46,040 nucleotides of DNA from Actinomycetota bacterium. GTDB taxonomy: Bacteria; Actinomycetota; Actinomycetes; S36-B12; GCA-2699445. Position 1 is the first letter of the stretch. Every line of letters starts with the position of its first letter. The notes under the pieces were generated by a model. The model was not told where the DNA came from. It saw only the letters and a list, made by a program, of their open reading frames with translations, and ran no database searches. Positions 16,746 to 25,244 of this stretch are shown one piece after another. The position numbers and the translations under genes were made by a program. Where the stretch lies: positions 1-46,040 of the forward strand of contig JAPOIY010000021.1 of assembly GCA_029978705.1 (NCBI GenBank), in the 5' to 3' direction.

Positions 16746-17498
16746 CTAGAAGTTGGCGGAGTACAGGCCCGCGGCCAGGAGGGCCCCGAGCAGCGGCCCG
16801 ACGATCGGGACCCAGGCGTATCCCCAGTCCACCTTCTGCTTGCCCTTGATGGGCAGCAGCGCGTAGACCAGTCGCGGCCCGAAGTCCCGCGCCGGGTTGA
16901 TCGCGTACCCCGTGGCGCCGCCGAGGCCCGCACCGATCGCGAGGACCGCGAACGCGACACCCGCGTAGCCGAGGGCGATATTGCCCAACTCGGGTGGGCG
17001 GTCGGCGGTCGCGGGCTCCCACGGCGCCTGCTGGATGATCCAGTACACGAGCACGAACGTGGCGATGAGCTCGGAGACCATGTTCCAGCCCAGGGATCTC
17101 GCCTGCGGCTTGGGACCCGTGTAGAAGATGCCGCCGGTCTCGGAGTTGTCCGCGTTGAGGTCGAACTGCTTCTTGTAGACGAGGTACACCAGCAGCGCCC
17201 CGCACATCGCCCCCAGGACCTCGCCGACGATGTAGAAGGGGAACTCCGCCCACGTCTGGGTGCCGTTGACGGTGAGCGCCAGCGTGACGGCGGGGTTCAA
17301 GTTCGCGCCGGAGTTCCACGCGACGCTGGCGCCGACGTAGACCGCCATCCCCCATCCCAGGGACGTGAGTACCCAGTTACCCGCCTGGTGGGCCAGCGAC
17401 AGCGTGAGCGACACGGTCGCCCCGATGCCACATCCGAGCAGGATGAGCAGGGCGGTGCCGATGAACTCGTTGACGACGATCACCCGCAGCATGTCCAT
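16746..17498 (-). CDS. glpF: Glycerol uptake facilitator (aquaglyceroporin)
   Basis: 250 residues with six membrane spans and two half-helices. The NPA boxes are at residues 68-70 (SGANLNPAVTLAL) and 201-203 (NPARDFGPR). The Asp and Arg after the second box are typical of glycerol-conducting rather than water-only channels. It lets glycerol diffuse across the plasma membrane. It is the first gene of the glpF-glpK operon. The start at 17498 is chosen as the first ATG before the membrane segment. The open frame extends to 17720 but its extra residues are Arg/Pro-rich and lack a ribosome binding site. The 215-nt gap to the divergent pirin gene should hold both promoters, and I could not identify a GlpR site there. 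Confidence 0.95.
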   Translation of the reverse strand: MDMLRVIVVNEFIGTALLILLGCGIGATVSLTLSLAHQAGNWVLTSLGWGMAVYVGASVAWNSGANLNPAVTLALTVNGTQTWAEFPFYIVGEVLGAMCGALLVYLVYKKQFDLNADNSETGGIFYTGPKPQARSLGWNMVSELIATFVLVYWIIQQAPWEPATADRPPELGNIALGYAGVAFAVLAIGAGLGGATGYAINPARDFGPRLVYALLPIKGKQKVDWGYAWVPIVGPLLGALLAAGLYSANF

Positions 17499-17713
17499 GA
17501 CGGTCACGCGCCTTGGTATAGCAGCGCGGCGGGACGGGTTGCGCGGTGTCGTGCACGCGGTCGATCCCGAGGGGAAGCCCCGCCGACGGGGGACACAACG
17601 GGGCTTCCTCTTCCACGGTAGGCAGGCGCGGGAAGCGGCGACACCCCTCGAGCGGCGCACTTGCCCCCCTTTTCGGTTCGGGTTTCCCCACCCTGGGGTG
17701 ATAGGACGGGCAG

Positions 17714-18583
17714 GTGACACCCGCGGCCATCGAGATGGTGATCGAACCGCGCACCCGGGCGGTCGGCGACAGCGTCGTACAGCGGGTGCTTCCCTACCGT
17801 CTCCGCCGCATGGTGGGGCCGTTCATCTTCGCCGACATCATCGGCCCCGAGGACTACGCGCCCGGTACCGGAGCCGACGTCGACGCCCACCCCCACCTCG
17901 GTCTGTCGACCCTGTCCTACCTGTTCACCGGCGCCCTGTTCCACCGCGACTCGACCGGAGCGACGTCCGCGATCCGGCCCGGGGACGTCAACTGGATGAC
18001 GGCGGGTGCGGGGGTGTGCCACACCGAACGCAGCCCCGCCGACCTGCGCCGGGCCGGCCACACTCTCACCGGGCTGCAGACGTGGGTGGCGCTGCCGGTG
18101 GAGTACGAGCAACGCGCGCCCTTCTTCGAGCACGCCGACGCCACCGACATCCCCCATGCCACCGCACCGGGCGTCGACATCGCGATCGCGGCGGGCAGCG
18201 GCTGGTCCCTGAACTCCCCGATCGCCGGGTCGTCACCACTGGTGGAGGCCGAGATCACCGTCACGGACGCGGGGGTACGGATCCCCGCGGACCATCCGGA
18301 GCGGGCGCTCGTCGCGATCGCCGGGGACCTGACAGTCGCGGGCCAGACCCTGCGGCCGGGCCAGGCCGCCGTCCTGACGCGGGGCGAGCAGGTGGAGGTG
18401 CACGGGGCCGGCACGCTCATGCTGCTCGGGGGCGACCCCGTCGGGGACCGGTACATCTGGTGGAACTTCGTCGCCTCCGACCGGGACCTGCTCGACCAGG
18501 CCAAACGTGACTGGGACGCGCAACGGTTCCCGCTGGTCCCCGACGACCACGACGTGTGGGTCGCCGCACCTCCGATGGCCTGA
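17714..18583 (+). CDS. Pirin-family cupin protein
   Basis: 289 residues from a GTG preceded by AGGA 7 nt upstream. The N-terminal cupin carries the metal site: His59 and His61 (HPHLGLSTLSYL), His103 and Glu105 (HTER), spaced as in human pirin and E. coli YhhW. The second cupin (about 165-250) has no metal ligands. Bacterial pirins include quercetin dioxygenases, but many have no known substrate. The stop lies 10 nt before the start of the beta-galactosidase gene, so the two are very likely cotranscribed. Whether pirin acts on a released aglycone such as a flavonoid is speculation. Confidence 0.92.
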   Translation: MTPAAIEMVIEPRTRAVGDSVVQRVLPYRLRRMVGPFIFADIIGPEDYAPGTGADVDAHPHLGLSTLSYLFTGALFHRDSTGATSAIRPGDVNWMTAGAGVCHTERSPADLRRAGHTLTGLQTWVALPVEYEQRAPFFEHADATDIPHATAPGVDIAIAAGSGWSLNSPIAGSSPLVEAEITVTDAGVRIPADHPERALVAIAGDLTVAGQTLRPGQAAVLTRGEQVEVHGAGTLMLLGGDPVGDRYIWWNFVASDRDLLDQAKRDWDAQRFPLVPDDHDVWVAAPPMA

Positions 18584-18593
18584 GCCCGCACGC

Positions 18594-21500
18594 ATGACCG
18601 CGACGCGACTCGGATCCGACGACTGGCGGAACCCCGCCGTCTTCGCGGTGAACCGGCTGCCGGGGCGCAGCGTCCGGGCCGGTCGGGCGGACCTGGACCC
18701 GACCCCCGGCGACGACGACTTCCGCCTCGACCTGTCCGGCGACTGGGCGTTCGACTGGCACGAGGGCATCGCGTCCCGGGACCCCATGGCTCTCGGCCGC
18801 GCCGGCGCCAACACCGGTCGGCGCATCGCCGTCCCCGGCGTGTGGCAGCTGCAGGGCTACGGGATCCCCTACTACTTGGCCAACACCTACCCCCCGGCCA
18901 TCGGCAAGCGCGCATCCCGGATCCCGGACATCGACGAGGACGCCAACGAGCTCGGCGTGTACTCGCGCGCATTCCATCTGCCGGCGTCCTGGCGCGACCG
19001 GCGCACGACCGTCGTATTCGAAGGCGTCAAGGCCGGACTGGCCCTGTTCGTCAACAGCAACTTCGTGGGCTACACGCAGGGATCGTTCCTGCCGGCCGAG
19101 TTCGACCTCACCGACGTGGTGCGCGACGGGACGAACACGATCTCCGCCGTCGTCTACCGCTACACCGACGGCACCTACCTCGAGGACCAGGACATGTGGT
19201 TCTTCAGCGGCATCTTCCGGCCGGTGTGGCTGCTGAGCGAACCGCGTGCCGGGATCCGCGACCTGGGCGTCACCCCCGTGCTCACCGCTCCATACCGCGA
19301 CGCCACGCTGCGGGTGCAGGTCGCCCTGCACCCGGACTCGGCGGTGCGCGCGGGTCGCAGCGTGGAGATCCACCTGAAGGACCCGGGAGGCGACACGTGG
19401 CGCGCCGTGGCGGATGTCACCGTGGAGCCGGACCGGCAGGAGGTGACCGTTGCCGTGGCCGTCCCGGAGGCATTGCTCTGGACGGCCGAGACGCCCCACC
19501 TGTACGAAGTGGCGGCCGTGCTGCGCAGTGGCGCGACCCGACACGTCAAGAGCACCCGCACGGGTATCCGCTGCGTCGAGATCGTCGACGAGCAGTTCCG
19601 CGTCAACGGGCGGCGTGTCATCTTCAAAGGCGTCAACCGGCACGACTTCGACCCCGACCACGGGTGGGCGGTCCCGAGTTTCCGCTACCGCCACGACCTG
19701 GTCACCGCAAAACGGCTCAACATCAACGCGATCCGCACGAGCCACTACCCCAACCCGCAACTCTTCTACGACCTGTGCGACGAGCTGGGGCTGTACGTCG
19801 TGGACGAGTGCGACCTGGAGACCCATGGCGTGCGCCGCAAGAACGTACCCGGCGACAATCCGCTGTGGACCGGAGCGGTCGTGGACCGCATGGAGCGGAT
19901 GGTGCTGGCCGACCGCAACCACCCCTGCGTCGTCATGTGGTCCTTGGGCAACGAGGCCGGCACCGGTGGCCGCGACGGCGGCAACTTCGTACGGATGCGC
20001 GAGGCGGCTCTCGCTATCGACACGTCCCGGCCCTTCCACTACGAGGGCGACCACAACCCCGCGATCAGCGACGTGGTGTCCCGGATGTACGCCACCGCCG
20101 AGCAGCTGGCGGCTCTGGGGCGCCACGAGACGCTGCGGCCGAGCGCGGTCTCCCGGGTCGCCAACCGGTTTCTCACCGACGACAAACTGCTGACCCCGGA
20201 ACTGCTCGCGGGACGTCCCGTGATGTTGTGCGAGTACGCCCACGCCATGGAGAACAGCCTGGGCAACCTCGCGGAGTACGTCGCCGTCTTCTACCGCTAC
20301 CCCAACATGGCGGGCGGGTTCATCTGGGACTACATCGACCAGTCCATCCACCGGGTGGCCCCCGACGGCGGCGACGAATGGCTCTACGGCGGCGACTTCG
20401 GAGACCGCCCGACCCACCGCTACTTCTGCGCGAACGGCATCCTCACCGCGGACCGGCATGAGCACCCGGCTGCCCGCGAGGTGTTCTGGGCCTACCGCAA
20501 CCTGGTGGTCGAGGCCATCGCCCCGCACACCGGCCGGTACCGGCTGACCAACCGGCACACGGTCACCGACGCCGACCGCTTCACCCCCCGCATCGAGGTC
20601 CTCGTCGCCGGTCAGGTGATCCGCGATGTCACGCTGTCCCCGCAACCTCTGGCGCCCGGGAGCAGCGCGGAGTGGGTGGTCCCCGAGGCCGTCCCGCCCG
20701 CCGAGGGAGCCGGGGGCGATGTCGTCGTGCGGTTCAGCTTCGCCGCCCGCGACGACAGCGACGCGGTTGCGGCAGGCAACGTGGTCGCTGTCGATGAGTT
20801 CGAGGTGTCCCGCGCCGTCAGCCCGCTGCCGTCCGGCGGCTCGGTCGGCGACATCGACGTTCACGTCGAGGCCGGCCGCGCGACCGTCACCGCCTCGGCC
20901 AGCGCGTTCACGTTCTCCCTGGACGACGGGGCCCTGGCCGAGTGGCACCTGCAGGGCAGCCCCGTCCTCGCCTCACCCCTGCGGCGCAACTACTGGCGGG
21001 CGCTGACCGACAACGATCGGGGCTACGGCAACTTCGACCCACGGCTGCAGCGGGTCGCCATCGACTACGCATGGCGGCGGCCGAAGGTGACCGTGCGACG
21101 GTTCGAGGTGATTCCGGGTCCCGACGTGATGCGGGTGCTGTTCCAACTGCGTTCCCGCGTGTTCCGGGACGGGCTGCTCTGGTACGACGTACTGCCCGAC
21201 GGCTCGGTGATCGCCCACCACGAACTGACTCCCCGCAAGGACATGCTCCGGCTCGGTTTCACCTGCCGGGTCGCCGATGCGGACCGCGTCCGCTGGTACG
21301 GGAAAGGCCCCCACGAGAACTACGTCGACCGGCTGCGCGGCGCGGTGACGCAGGTGCACGACCTGCCGGCGCGCGAACTACCCCACGACTACCTGCGGCC
21401 GCAGGAGAACGGCAACCGATCGCGGGTGCGCTGGGTGGAGATCGCGGGCTCGTGGGGCGCCCTGCGCGCCGACGACGTCACCGGCGGGCTCCTGGGTTTC

Positions 21501-21713
21501 ACGGCGTGGCCGTACTCTCAGGAGGCCCTCGACACGGCCGAACATCTCCATGACCTGGCCCACACCACCGAGGTGACGGTCAACGTGGACCGGCAACAGC
21601 GGGGGGTCGGCGGCGACCTGCCGGGCATCGCCTCGCTGCTACCGCCGTACCGGATGCCCGCCGGGGAGCCCCGCGAGGTGTCCGTGTGGTTCCGGGCGCA
21701 GCCTCCGGCGTGA
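18594..21713 (+). CDS. lacZ: Beta-galactosidase, glycoside hydrolase family 2
   Basis: 1039 residues, close to E. coli LacZ (1024). The order is jelly-roll N-domain (GDWAFDWHEG ... GVWQLQGYG.PYY), two Ig-like domains (DQDMWFFSGIFRPVWL), TIM barrel and the C-terminal beta-sandwich (WYGKGPHENYVDR). The acid/base is Glu454 in WSLGNEAG and the nucleophile Glu547 in MLCEYAHAMENS. HDFDPDHGWA and RTSHYPN also match the family. There is no signal peptide, so it acts in the cytoplasm on lactose or other beta-galactosides. The ATG at 18594 follows the pirin stop by 10 nt, whereas the longer frame would run inside pirin. No permease or LacI-type regulator is adjacent, so import must rely on another locus. 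Confidence 0.95.
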   Translation: MTATRLGSDDWRNPAVFAVNRLPGRSVRAGRADLDPTPGDDDFRLDLSGDWAFDWHEGIASRDPMALGRAGANTGRRIAVPGVWQLQGYGIPYYLANTYPPAIGKRASRIPDIDEDANELGVYSRAFHLPASWRDRRTTVVFEGVKAGLALFVNSNFVGYTQGSFLPAEFDLTDVVRDGTNTISAVVYRYTDGTYLEDQDMWFFSGIFRPVWLLSEPRAGIRDLGVTPVLTAPYRDATLRVQVALHPDSAVRAGRSVEIHLKDPGGDTWRAVADVTVEPDRQEVTVAVAVPEALLWTAETPHLYEVAAVLRSGATRHVKSTRTGIRCVEIVDEQFRVNGRRVIFKGVNRHDFDPDHGWAVPSFRYRHDLVTAKRLNINAIRTSHYPNPQLFYDLCDELGLYVVDECDLETHGVRRKNVPGDNPLWTGAVVDRMERMVLADRNHPCVVMWSLGNEAGTGGRDGGNFVRMREAALAIDTSRPFHYEGDHNPAISDVVSRMYATAEQLAALGRHETLRPSAVSRVANRFLTDDKLLTPELLAGRPVMLCEYAHAMENSLGNLAEYVAVFYRYPNMAGGFIWDYIDQSIHRVAPDGGDEWLYGGDFGDRPTHRYFCANGILTADRHEHPAAREVFWAYRNLVVEAIAPHTGRYRLTNRHTVTDADRFTPRIEVLVAGQVIRDVTLSPQPLAPGSSAEWVVPEAVPPAEGAGGDVVVRFSFAARDDSDAVAAGNVVAVDEFEVSRAVSPLPSGGSVGDIDVHVEAGRATVTASASAFTFSLDDGALAEWHLQGSPVLASPLRRNYWRALTDNDRGYGNFDPRLQRVAIDYAWRRPKVTVRRFEVIPGPDVMRVLFQLRSRVFRDGLLWYDVLPDGSVIAHHELTPRKDMLRLGFTCRVADADRVRWYGKGPHENYVDRLRGAVTQVHDLPARELPHDYLRPQENGNRSRVRWVEIAGSWGALRADDVTGGLLGFTAWPYSQEALDTAEHLHDLAHTTEVTVNVDRQQRGVGGDLPGIASLLPPYRMPAGEPREVSVWFRAQPPA

Positions 21714-21727
21714 GCCGCGCCCCGCGC

Positions 21728-22762
21728 CTACTTCTTGTCGCCGAGCAAGGTCTGCATGTCGGCGGAGCGCCGTTCGGCCAGCTCCCAGGCCGTGCCGCTC
21801 TCGCCGTTGGTGACCGAAATGTGCACGTGGTCCATGTGGTTGGCGGTCGGAGATCCCCGGTCCGCCATGGCGGTCCACTGTCCGACCGGCTCCCCGGCCT
21901 TCCAGATCCGCTGTCGCCAGATCATGTAGTAGATGCCGTAGGCGGCGGCATTCTCCTGGTAGTAGCGCGCGATCTCGTCGCCGAGCGCCACATCCTCCCC
22001 GGCCCCGCCGTTGGGCATCATGATGTCCACGGCCCGGCCGCTGGGGTGGTCGGGGTACGGGTCGCTCGGCCGCCATCCGCCGACGATGTCGATCTGCGGC
22101 CACTTCACGTTCACGTACCGCTCGATCAGGACCGCGTCGAAGGTGAGGTGGCTCTCGTCCCACGGCGACCGGGCGCAGACGTCGACGATGACATCGGACG
22201 CCAGGCACAACTCGGTGAGTTGTTCGGTTCCGACACCGCCGGCGGCGCCGCGCGCCAGTTCGTCCATGAGGTCGCGTTTGCGTCGGGCCGTGGCCAGCGC
22301 GGACTTGGCGGCCGTCAGCTGGGACCGAGCCTGCTCCACCAGTTCCTCGGACTGCTCCCGCAGCACGTCGACACGGCCCACGGCCGCGAGCGCGTCGGCT
22401 ACCTGGGAGTCCTGGTGCTCGGCCAGGAGCCGCACCACGGTGGCCCGGCGGATCGTGTCGGACGGGTTCGGGGAGTCGAACAGGCTCGCCAGGCCGAGGA
22501 GGTCGATGCCGCCGCTGCGGTACGCCTCCCGGGCATAGGAGCCGAGGTCCTGGCGGGCGTCGGCGGCCTCGGTCTCCGCCCGGTCCGCCTCGTCGCTGAT
22601 CCGGCGCGCCGTGAGCCGGGCGCGGTCGAGGTCCCGCTCCGCCCGGGCCACCCGATCCTTGGCCTGGGCCACCGGGTCGGGCGGGCGGGCGGGCGCCGCG
22701 TGCGCGACGGCGGGTACCGCCATCACGACGGCGCAGGCCATCACCAGAGCACGCACGAACAT
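21728..22762 (-). CDS. Secreted coiled-coil protein with ARB_07466-like (peptidase M15-type) C-terminal domain
   Basis: 344 residues. The signal peptide is about 1-22 (MFVRALVMACAVVMAVPAVA). Two long coiled-coil stretches follow (about 30-80 and 115-165, rich in Ala/Arg/Glu/Asp heptads), as in the periplasmic hairpins of cell-wall hydrolase regulators. The C-terminal domain (about 185-320) contains HPSGRAVDIMM and HMDHVHISV, the His/Asp metal site of VanY/M15-like peptidases. Its GWRPSDPYPDHPSG and YYQENAAAYGIYYMIWRQRIW segments are diagnostic of the actinobacterial ARB_07466-type domain. A role in peptidoglycan cleavage is likely but not proven for this subgroup. The ATG at 22762 has GGGGGGA 7 nt upstream. 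The gene converges on lacZ with a 14-nt gap and has a Crp-like site in its upstream region. Confidence 0.82.
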   Translation of the reverse strand: MFVRALVMACAVVMAVPAVAHAAPARPPDPVAQAKDRVARAERDLDRARLTARRISDEADRAETEAADARQDLGSYAREAYRSGGIDLLGLASLFDSPNPSDTIRRATVVRLLAEHQDSQVADALAAVGRVDVLREQSEELVEQARSQLTAAKSALATARRKRDLMDELARGAAGGVGTEQLTELCLASDVIVDVCARSPWDESHLTFDAVLIERYVNVKWPQIDIVGGWRPSDPYPDHPSGRAVDIMMPNGGAGEDVALGDEIARYYQENAAAYGIYYMIWRQRIWKAGEPVGQWTAMADRGSPTANHMDHVHISVTNGESGTAWELAERRSADMQTLLGDKK

Positions 22763-22816
22763 CACGTATCCCCCCAAAGGACCTCTCCAGAGTAGGGACG
22801 CCGCGCGCTCGCGGTC

Positions 22817-22832
22817 AGTGACCGTGATCACA
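22817..22832. promoter_or_regulatory. Crp-type operator
   Basis: AGTGACCGTGATCACA matches the Crp consensus TGTGA-N6-TCACA at nine of ten fixed positions. It lies 55-70 nt upstream of the minus-strand cell-wall-hydrolase-like gene and about 140 nt upstream of the divergent secreted gene at 22971. It is embedded in further symmetry (CGGTCAGTGACCG at 22812-22824 and a GTGATC / GATCAC pair at 22824-22844). Actinobacterial Crp/GlxR sites are known to control cell-wall hydrolase (rpf) genes. Confidence 0.5.
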
Positions 22833-22970
22833 TCCGGGGATCACAGTCCGGCCGCGACAGGACTTTCGGCGCCCCGGGCACGGCCGAGCGGCCCTACCGG
22901 GCGTCACCGCGCCCCGGCACGCTGGAGTCATGCCGGGCGACTACCGCCCGGCCCGAAAGAGGTGATCACC

Positions 22971-23456
22971 ATGCGCAGCACCATCGCCGTGGCCTCGGGG
23001 GTTCTCCTGTTGACCGGGACAGCCGTCGCCCCCGCGACCGCTGCCCCGCAGTACAGCGATACCGCAGTCACGTTCCTCAAGATCGTGTGCCCGGCCGACG
23101 CCACGTGGGACAAGGTCCACCGCAAGTGGCACAAGGCGTACGGGAAGGCCAAGACCGTGCAGGACGGGACCCCGGTTCCCGCTTACCTGCGCCGGGCCTT
23201 CCACAAGGCGGGCACGAAGCATGCGCGCGCGGCCACGAAGCTGCAGGCGCAGGCATGGCCCGTGACGGTGGCGTCCGACATGCCGCGCGTCATCAGCTAC
23301 TACACGACCGCCAGCGCCTACCTGGCGTCGCGGGATACGGCCGTGGTGTCGCCGTCCTGGCTGCCGTGGAACACGGTGACGCATGACGACGGGGCCTGGG
23401 ACCGCATCTGGGACACCCTGGCGCTGAAGAACGGCGCATGCAACGCGTTCGACTGA
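22971..23456 (+). CDS. Small secreted protein of unknown function
   Basis: 161 residues from an ATG with AAGAGGTG 6 nt upstream, an excellent site. The signal peptide is about 1-25 (RSTIAVASGVLLLTGTAVAP, cleaved near TAA). The mature part is basic and Lys/Ala/Trp-rich (WDKVHRKWHKAYGKAKTV, AFHKAGTKHARAATKLQA), probably helical, with two cysteines (one near residue 37, one near the C-terminus in NGACNAFD) that could form a disulfide. I recognise no family. It is divergent from the cell-wall-hydrolase-like gene, sharing the intergenic Crp-like site, so coregulation is possible. Not to be confused with the upstream-extended open frame beginning at 22611, which shadows the hydrolase gene. Confidence 0.82.
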   Translation: MRSTIAVASGVLLLTGTAVAPATAAPQYSDTAVTFLKIVCPADATWDKVHRKWHKAYGKAKTVQDGTPVPAYLRRAFHKAGTKHARAATKLQAQAWPVTVASDMPRVISYYTTASAYLASRDTAVVSPSWLPWNTVTHDDGAWDRIWDTLALKNGACNAFD

Positions 23457-23512
23457 TCCCCCCGGGGTCGCGCGGGGGTTGCCCGCGAGGGCGTGCCGAC
23501 TACGGTGGGGGC

Positions 23513-24499
23513 ATGGCCACCACCACCCGGATCACTCTCGCGCGCACCCCCGACGGCCCCGTCGGCGAGGCGAACTTCGCCACGGAGGAGGTGGACCTGC
23601 CACCGCTGGCCGACGGGGAGTTCCTCGTCGCGGTGCGGTGGCTGTCGATCGATCCCACCATCCGCGGCTGGATGGCCTACGACACCTACCTGCCGAAGAT
23701 CGCCGAGGGCGACGTCATCCGCAGCCTCGGCGCGGGCGAGGTGGTGGAGTCCCGCAACGAGAAGTACCCCGTCGGCACCCGCGTCAGCGGTGTGACGGGG
23801 TGGCAGACCGCCGCGGTCCTGACCAGCGCATTCCGCATCCCCGACGGGGTCCCGTACGAGCAGGCGCTGTCGGTGTTCGGCATGACCGGGCTCACCGCAT
23901 TCGTCGGCATCGAGGATATCGGCCGGGTGCAGCCGGGGGACACCGTCGTCGTCTCCGGGGCGGCCGGTGCCGTCGGGTCCATCGCAGGCCAGCTCGCCAA
24001 GGCGAGGGGGTGTCACGTCGTCGGTATCGCCGGAAGCGCGGAGAAGTGTCGCTGGGTCACCGAGGACCTGGGCTTCGACGCGTGCATCGACTACCGCGCC
24101 GACGATGTGGCCCGGGCGCTACGCCGGGAGTGCCCCCAGGGAGTGGACGTCTACTTCGACAACGTGGGCGGCGAGATCCTCAACACCGTCCTGGGCCAGA
24201 TCCGCGACCGGGCCCGCGTGGTCATGTGCGGCGCCATCTCCGGCTATGACTCCGCGGACCTCCCCCCGGGGCCCGCCAACCTCGTGAACGTGATCCCGCG
24301 ACGCGCCACCGTGCAGGGCTTCATCGTCCTGGACCACTACGACCGGGCGGGAGCAGCGATCGCCACCATGGCGCCCCTGCTCGCCGACGGGCAGCTCGTG
24401 TCCCAGGTGTTCATCGTCGACGGGCTGGCCGCGGCTCCCGAGGCCCTGGCCGGGCTGTTCACCGGAGCGAACACCGGCAAGACCCTGGTCCGCCTCTGA
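23513..24499 (+). CDS. NADP-dependent MDR oxidoreductase (CurA / leukotriene B4 12-hydroxydehydrogenase-like)
   Basis: 328 residues, a zinc-free medium-chain reductase. Visible blocks are WLSIDPTIRGWM (substrate-domain signature of this subfamily), FGMTGLTAFVG, the nucleotide motif VVSGAAGAVGSIAGQLAK, VVGIAGSAEK (NADPH-phosphate binding region), VDVYFDNVGGEILN and a C-terminal GANTGKTLVRL. Relatives reduce alpha,beta-unsaturated ketones and aldehydes, for example curcumin or 2-alkenals, with NADPH. The substrate here is unknown. The ATG at 23513 is preceded by GGTGGGGG. The gene is convergent with the DUF202 pair, 7 nt apart. Confidence 0.9.
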   Translation: MATTTRITLARTPDGPVGEANFATEEVDLPPLADGEFLVAVRWLSIDPTIRGWMAYDTYLPKIAEGDVIRSLGAGEVVESRNEKYPVGTRVSGVTGWQTAAVLTSAFRIPDGVPYEQALSVFGMTGLTAFVGIEDIGRVQPGDTVVVSGAAGAVGSIAGQLAKARGCHVVGIAGSAEKCRWVTEDLGFDACIDYRADDVARALRRECPQGVDVYFDNVGGEILNTVLGQIRDRARVVMCGAISGYDSADLPPGPANLVNVIPRRATVQGFIVLDHYDRAGAAIATMAPLLADGQLVSQVFIVDGLAAAPEALAGLFTGANTGKTLVRL

Positions 24500-24506
24500 G
24501 CGGCCG

Positions 24507-24803
24507 CTACTGGAAGAAGGCGAGGACGAGGACCATCCCGACCAGGCCGGCCACCAGCGCGAGTGGCTGCCAGGTCGCGGCCCGTTCGTCGCGCCGCCGC
24601 AGCGCGTTGATCCGCAGGACCATCGGGATGATGGCGACCAGCGACACGATCCCCGCCAGCACCCCCGTCCAGGGGTGGTTCTGCGCCGTCACATGCAGAC
24701 CGCCGAGACCCAGCACCACGAGTGTGCCCGCGATGGTGCGGCGCCACGCCATCTGGGTGCGCTCGAACTGGTTCTCCGGCAGGCCTGCACCCGGCGCCGT
24801 CAC
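24507..24803 (-). CDS. DUF202-family small membrane protein (second of pair)
   Basis: 98 residues from the GTG at 24803, whose first bases overlap the stop of the upstream gene (GTGA), implying translational coupling. The N-terminus FERTQMAWRRTIAGTLVVLG is a variant of the DUF202 motif, followed by three membrane spans. The family's function is unknown. Bacterial members are often two adjacent genes, as here. A longer reading frame to 25355 overlaps the first gene in another frame and should be discarded. Confidence 0.85.
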   Translation of the reverse strand: MTAPGAGLPENQFERTQMAWRRTIAGTLVVLGLGGLHVTAQNHPWTGVLAGIVSLVAIIPMVLRINALRRRDERAATWQPLALVAGLVGMVLVLAFFQ

Positions 24804-25135
24804 AGGATGACCCCCAGCGTCAGCACCACGGCCAACGCGACGACACCCGCGGTCACGACGACCGCGACCGTCTGGCGCGGCAACGGTTGTCCCAACCGCA
24901 TGGCGATCTGGATCCGGCGCCACTGCCGGTACCCGAGGATGGCGATGACACCGCCCAGCACCGTGGCGGTGACGGCGGCGATGGTGGGGATCCAGGCCCG
25001 GGAGAACTGCTCCGCGAACGCACGCAGGGCGATCCCCCCGGCGATCAGCGCCAGCGACGTGCGGACCCAGGCGAGGAACGTCCGTTCGTTCGCCAGCGTG
25101 TACCGGTAGTCCGGCTCCTCTCCGGGGTCCGTCAT
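24800..25135 (-). CDS. DUF202-family small membrane protein (first of pair)
   Basis: 111 residues from the ATG at 25135. It carries the canonical DUF202 motif LANERTFLAWVRTSLALIAG in the first span, then two more membrane segments and a short cytoplasmic RQWRRIQIAMRLGQ loop. It is related to yeast YidH-like/VTC domain proteins but has no known bacterial role. It overlaps its partner by 4 nt and diverges from the secreted gene at 25245, with 109 nt between them for both promoters. Confidence 0.88.
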   Translation of the reverse strand: MTDPGEEPDYRYTLANERTFLAWVRTSLALIAGGIALRAFAEQFSRAWIPTIAAVTATVLGGVIAILGYRQWRRIQIAMRLGQPLPRQTVAVVVTAGVVALAVVLTLGVIL

Positions 25136-25244
25136 GGCGCGACTGTATCCGGACGGCCCGCGCCGCAACGGGTTCTCCGCGAACCCCGGCGCGACGGACC
25201 GGTACGGGGTACAAAGGAGACTCATCGTCCGCGGAGGTCCCGTC

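Noticed and set aside
18417-20948. 843-codon minus frame antisense to lacZ
   Set aside because: Composition (Val/Gly/Asp/Arg runs) and total overlap with a well-supported GH2 gene mark it as a GC artefact.
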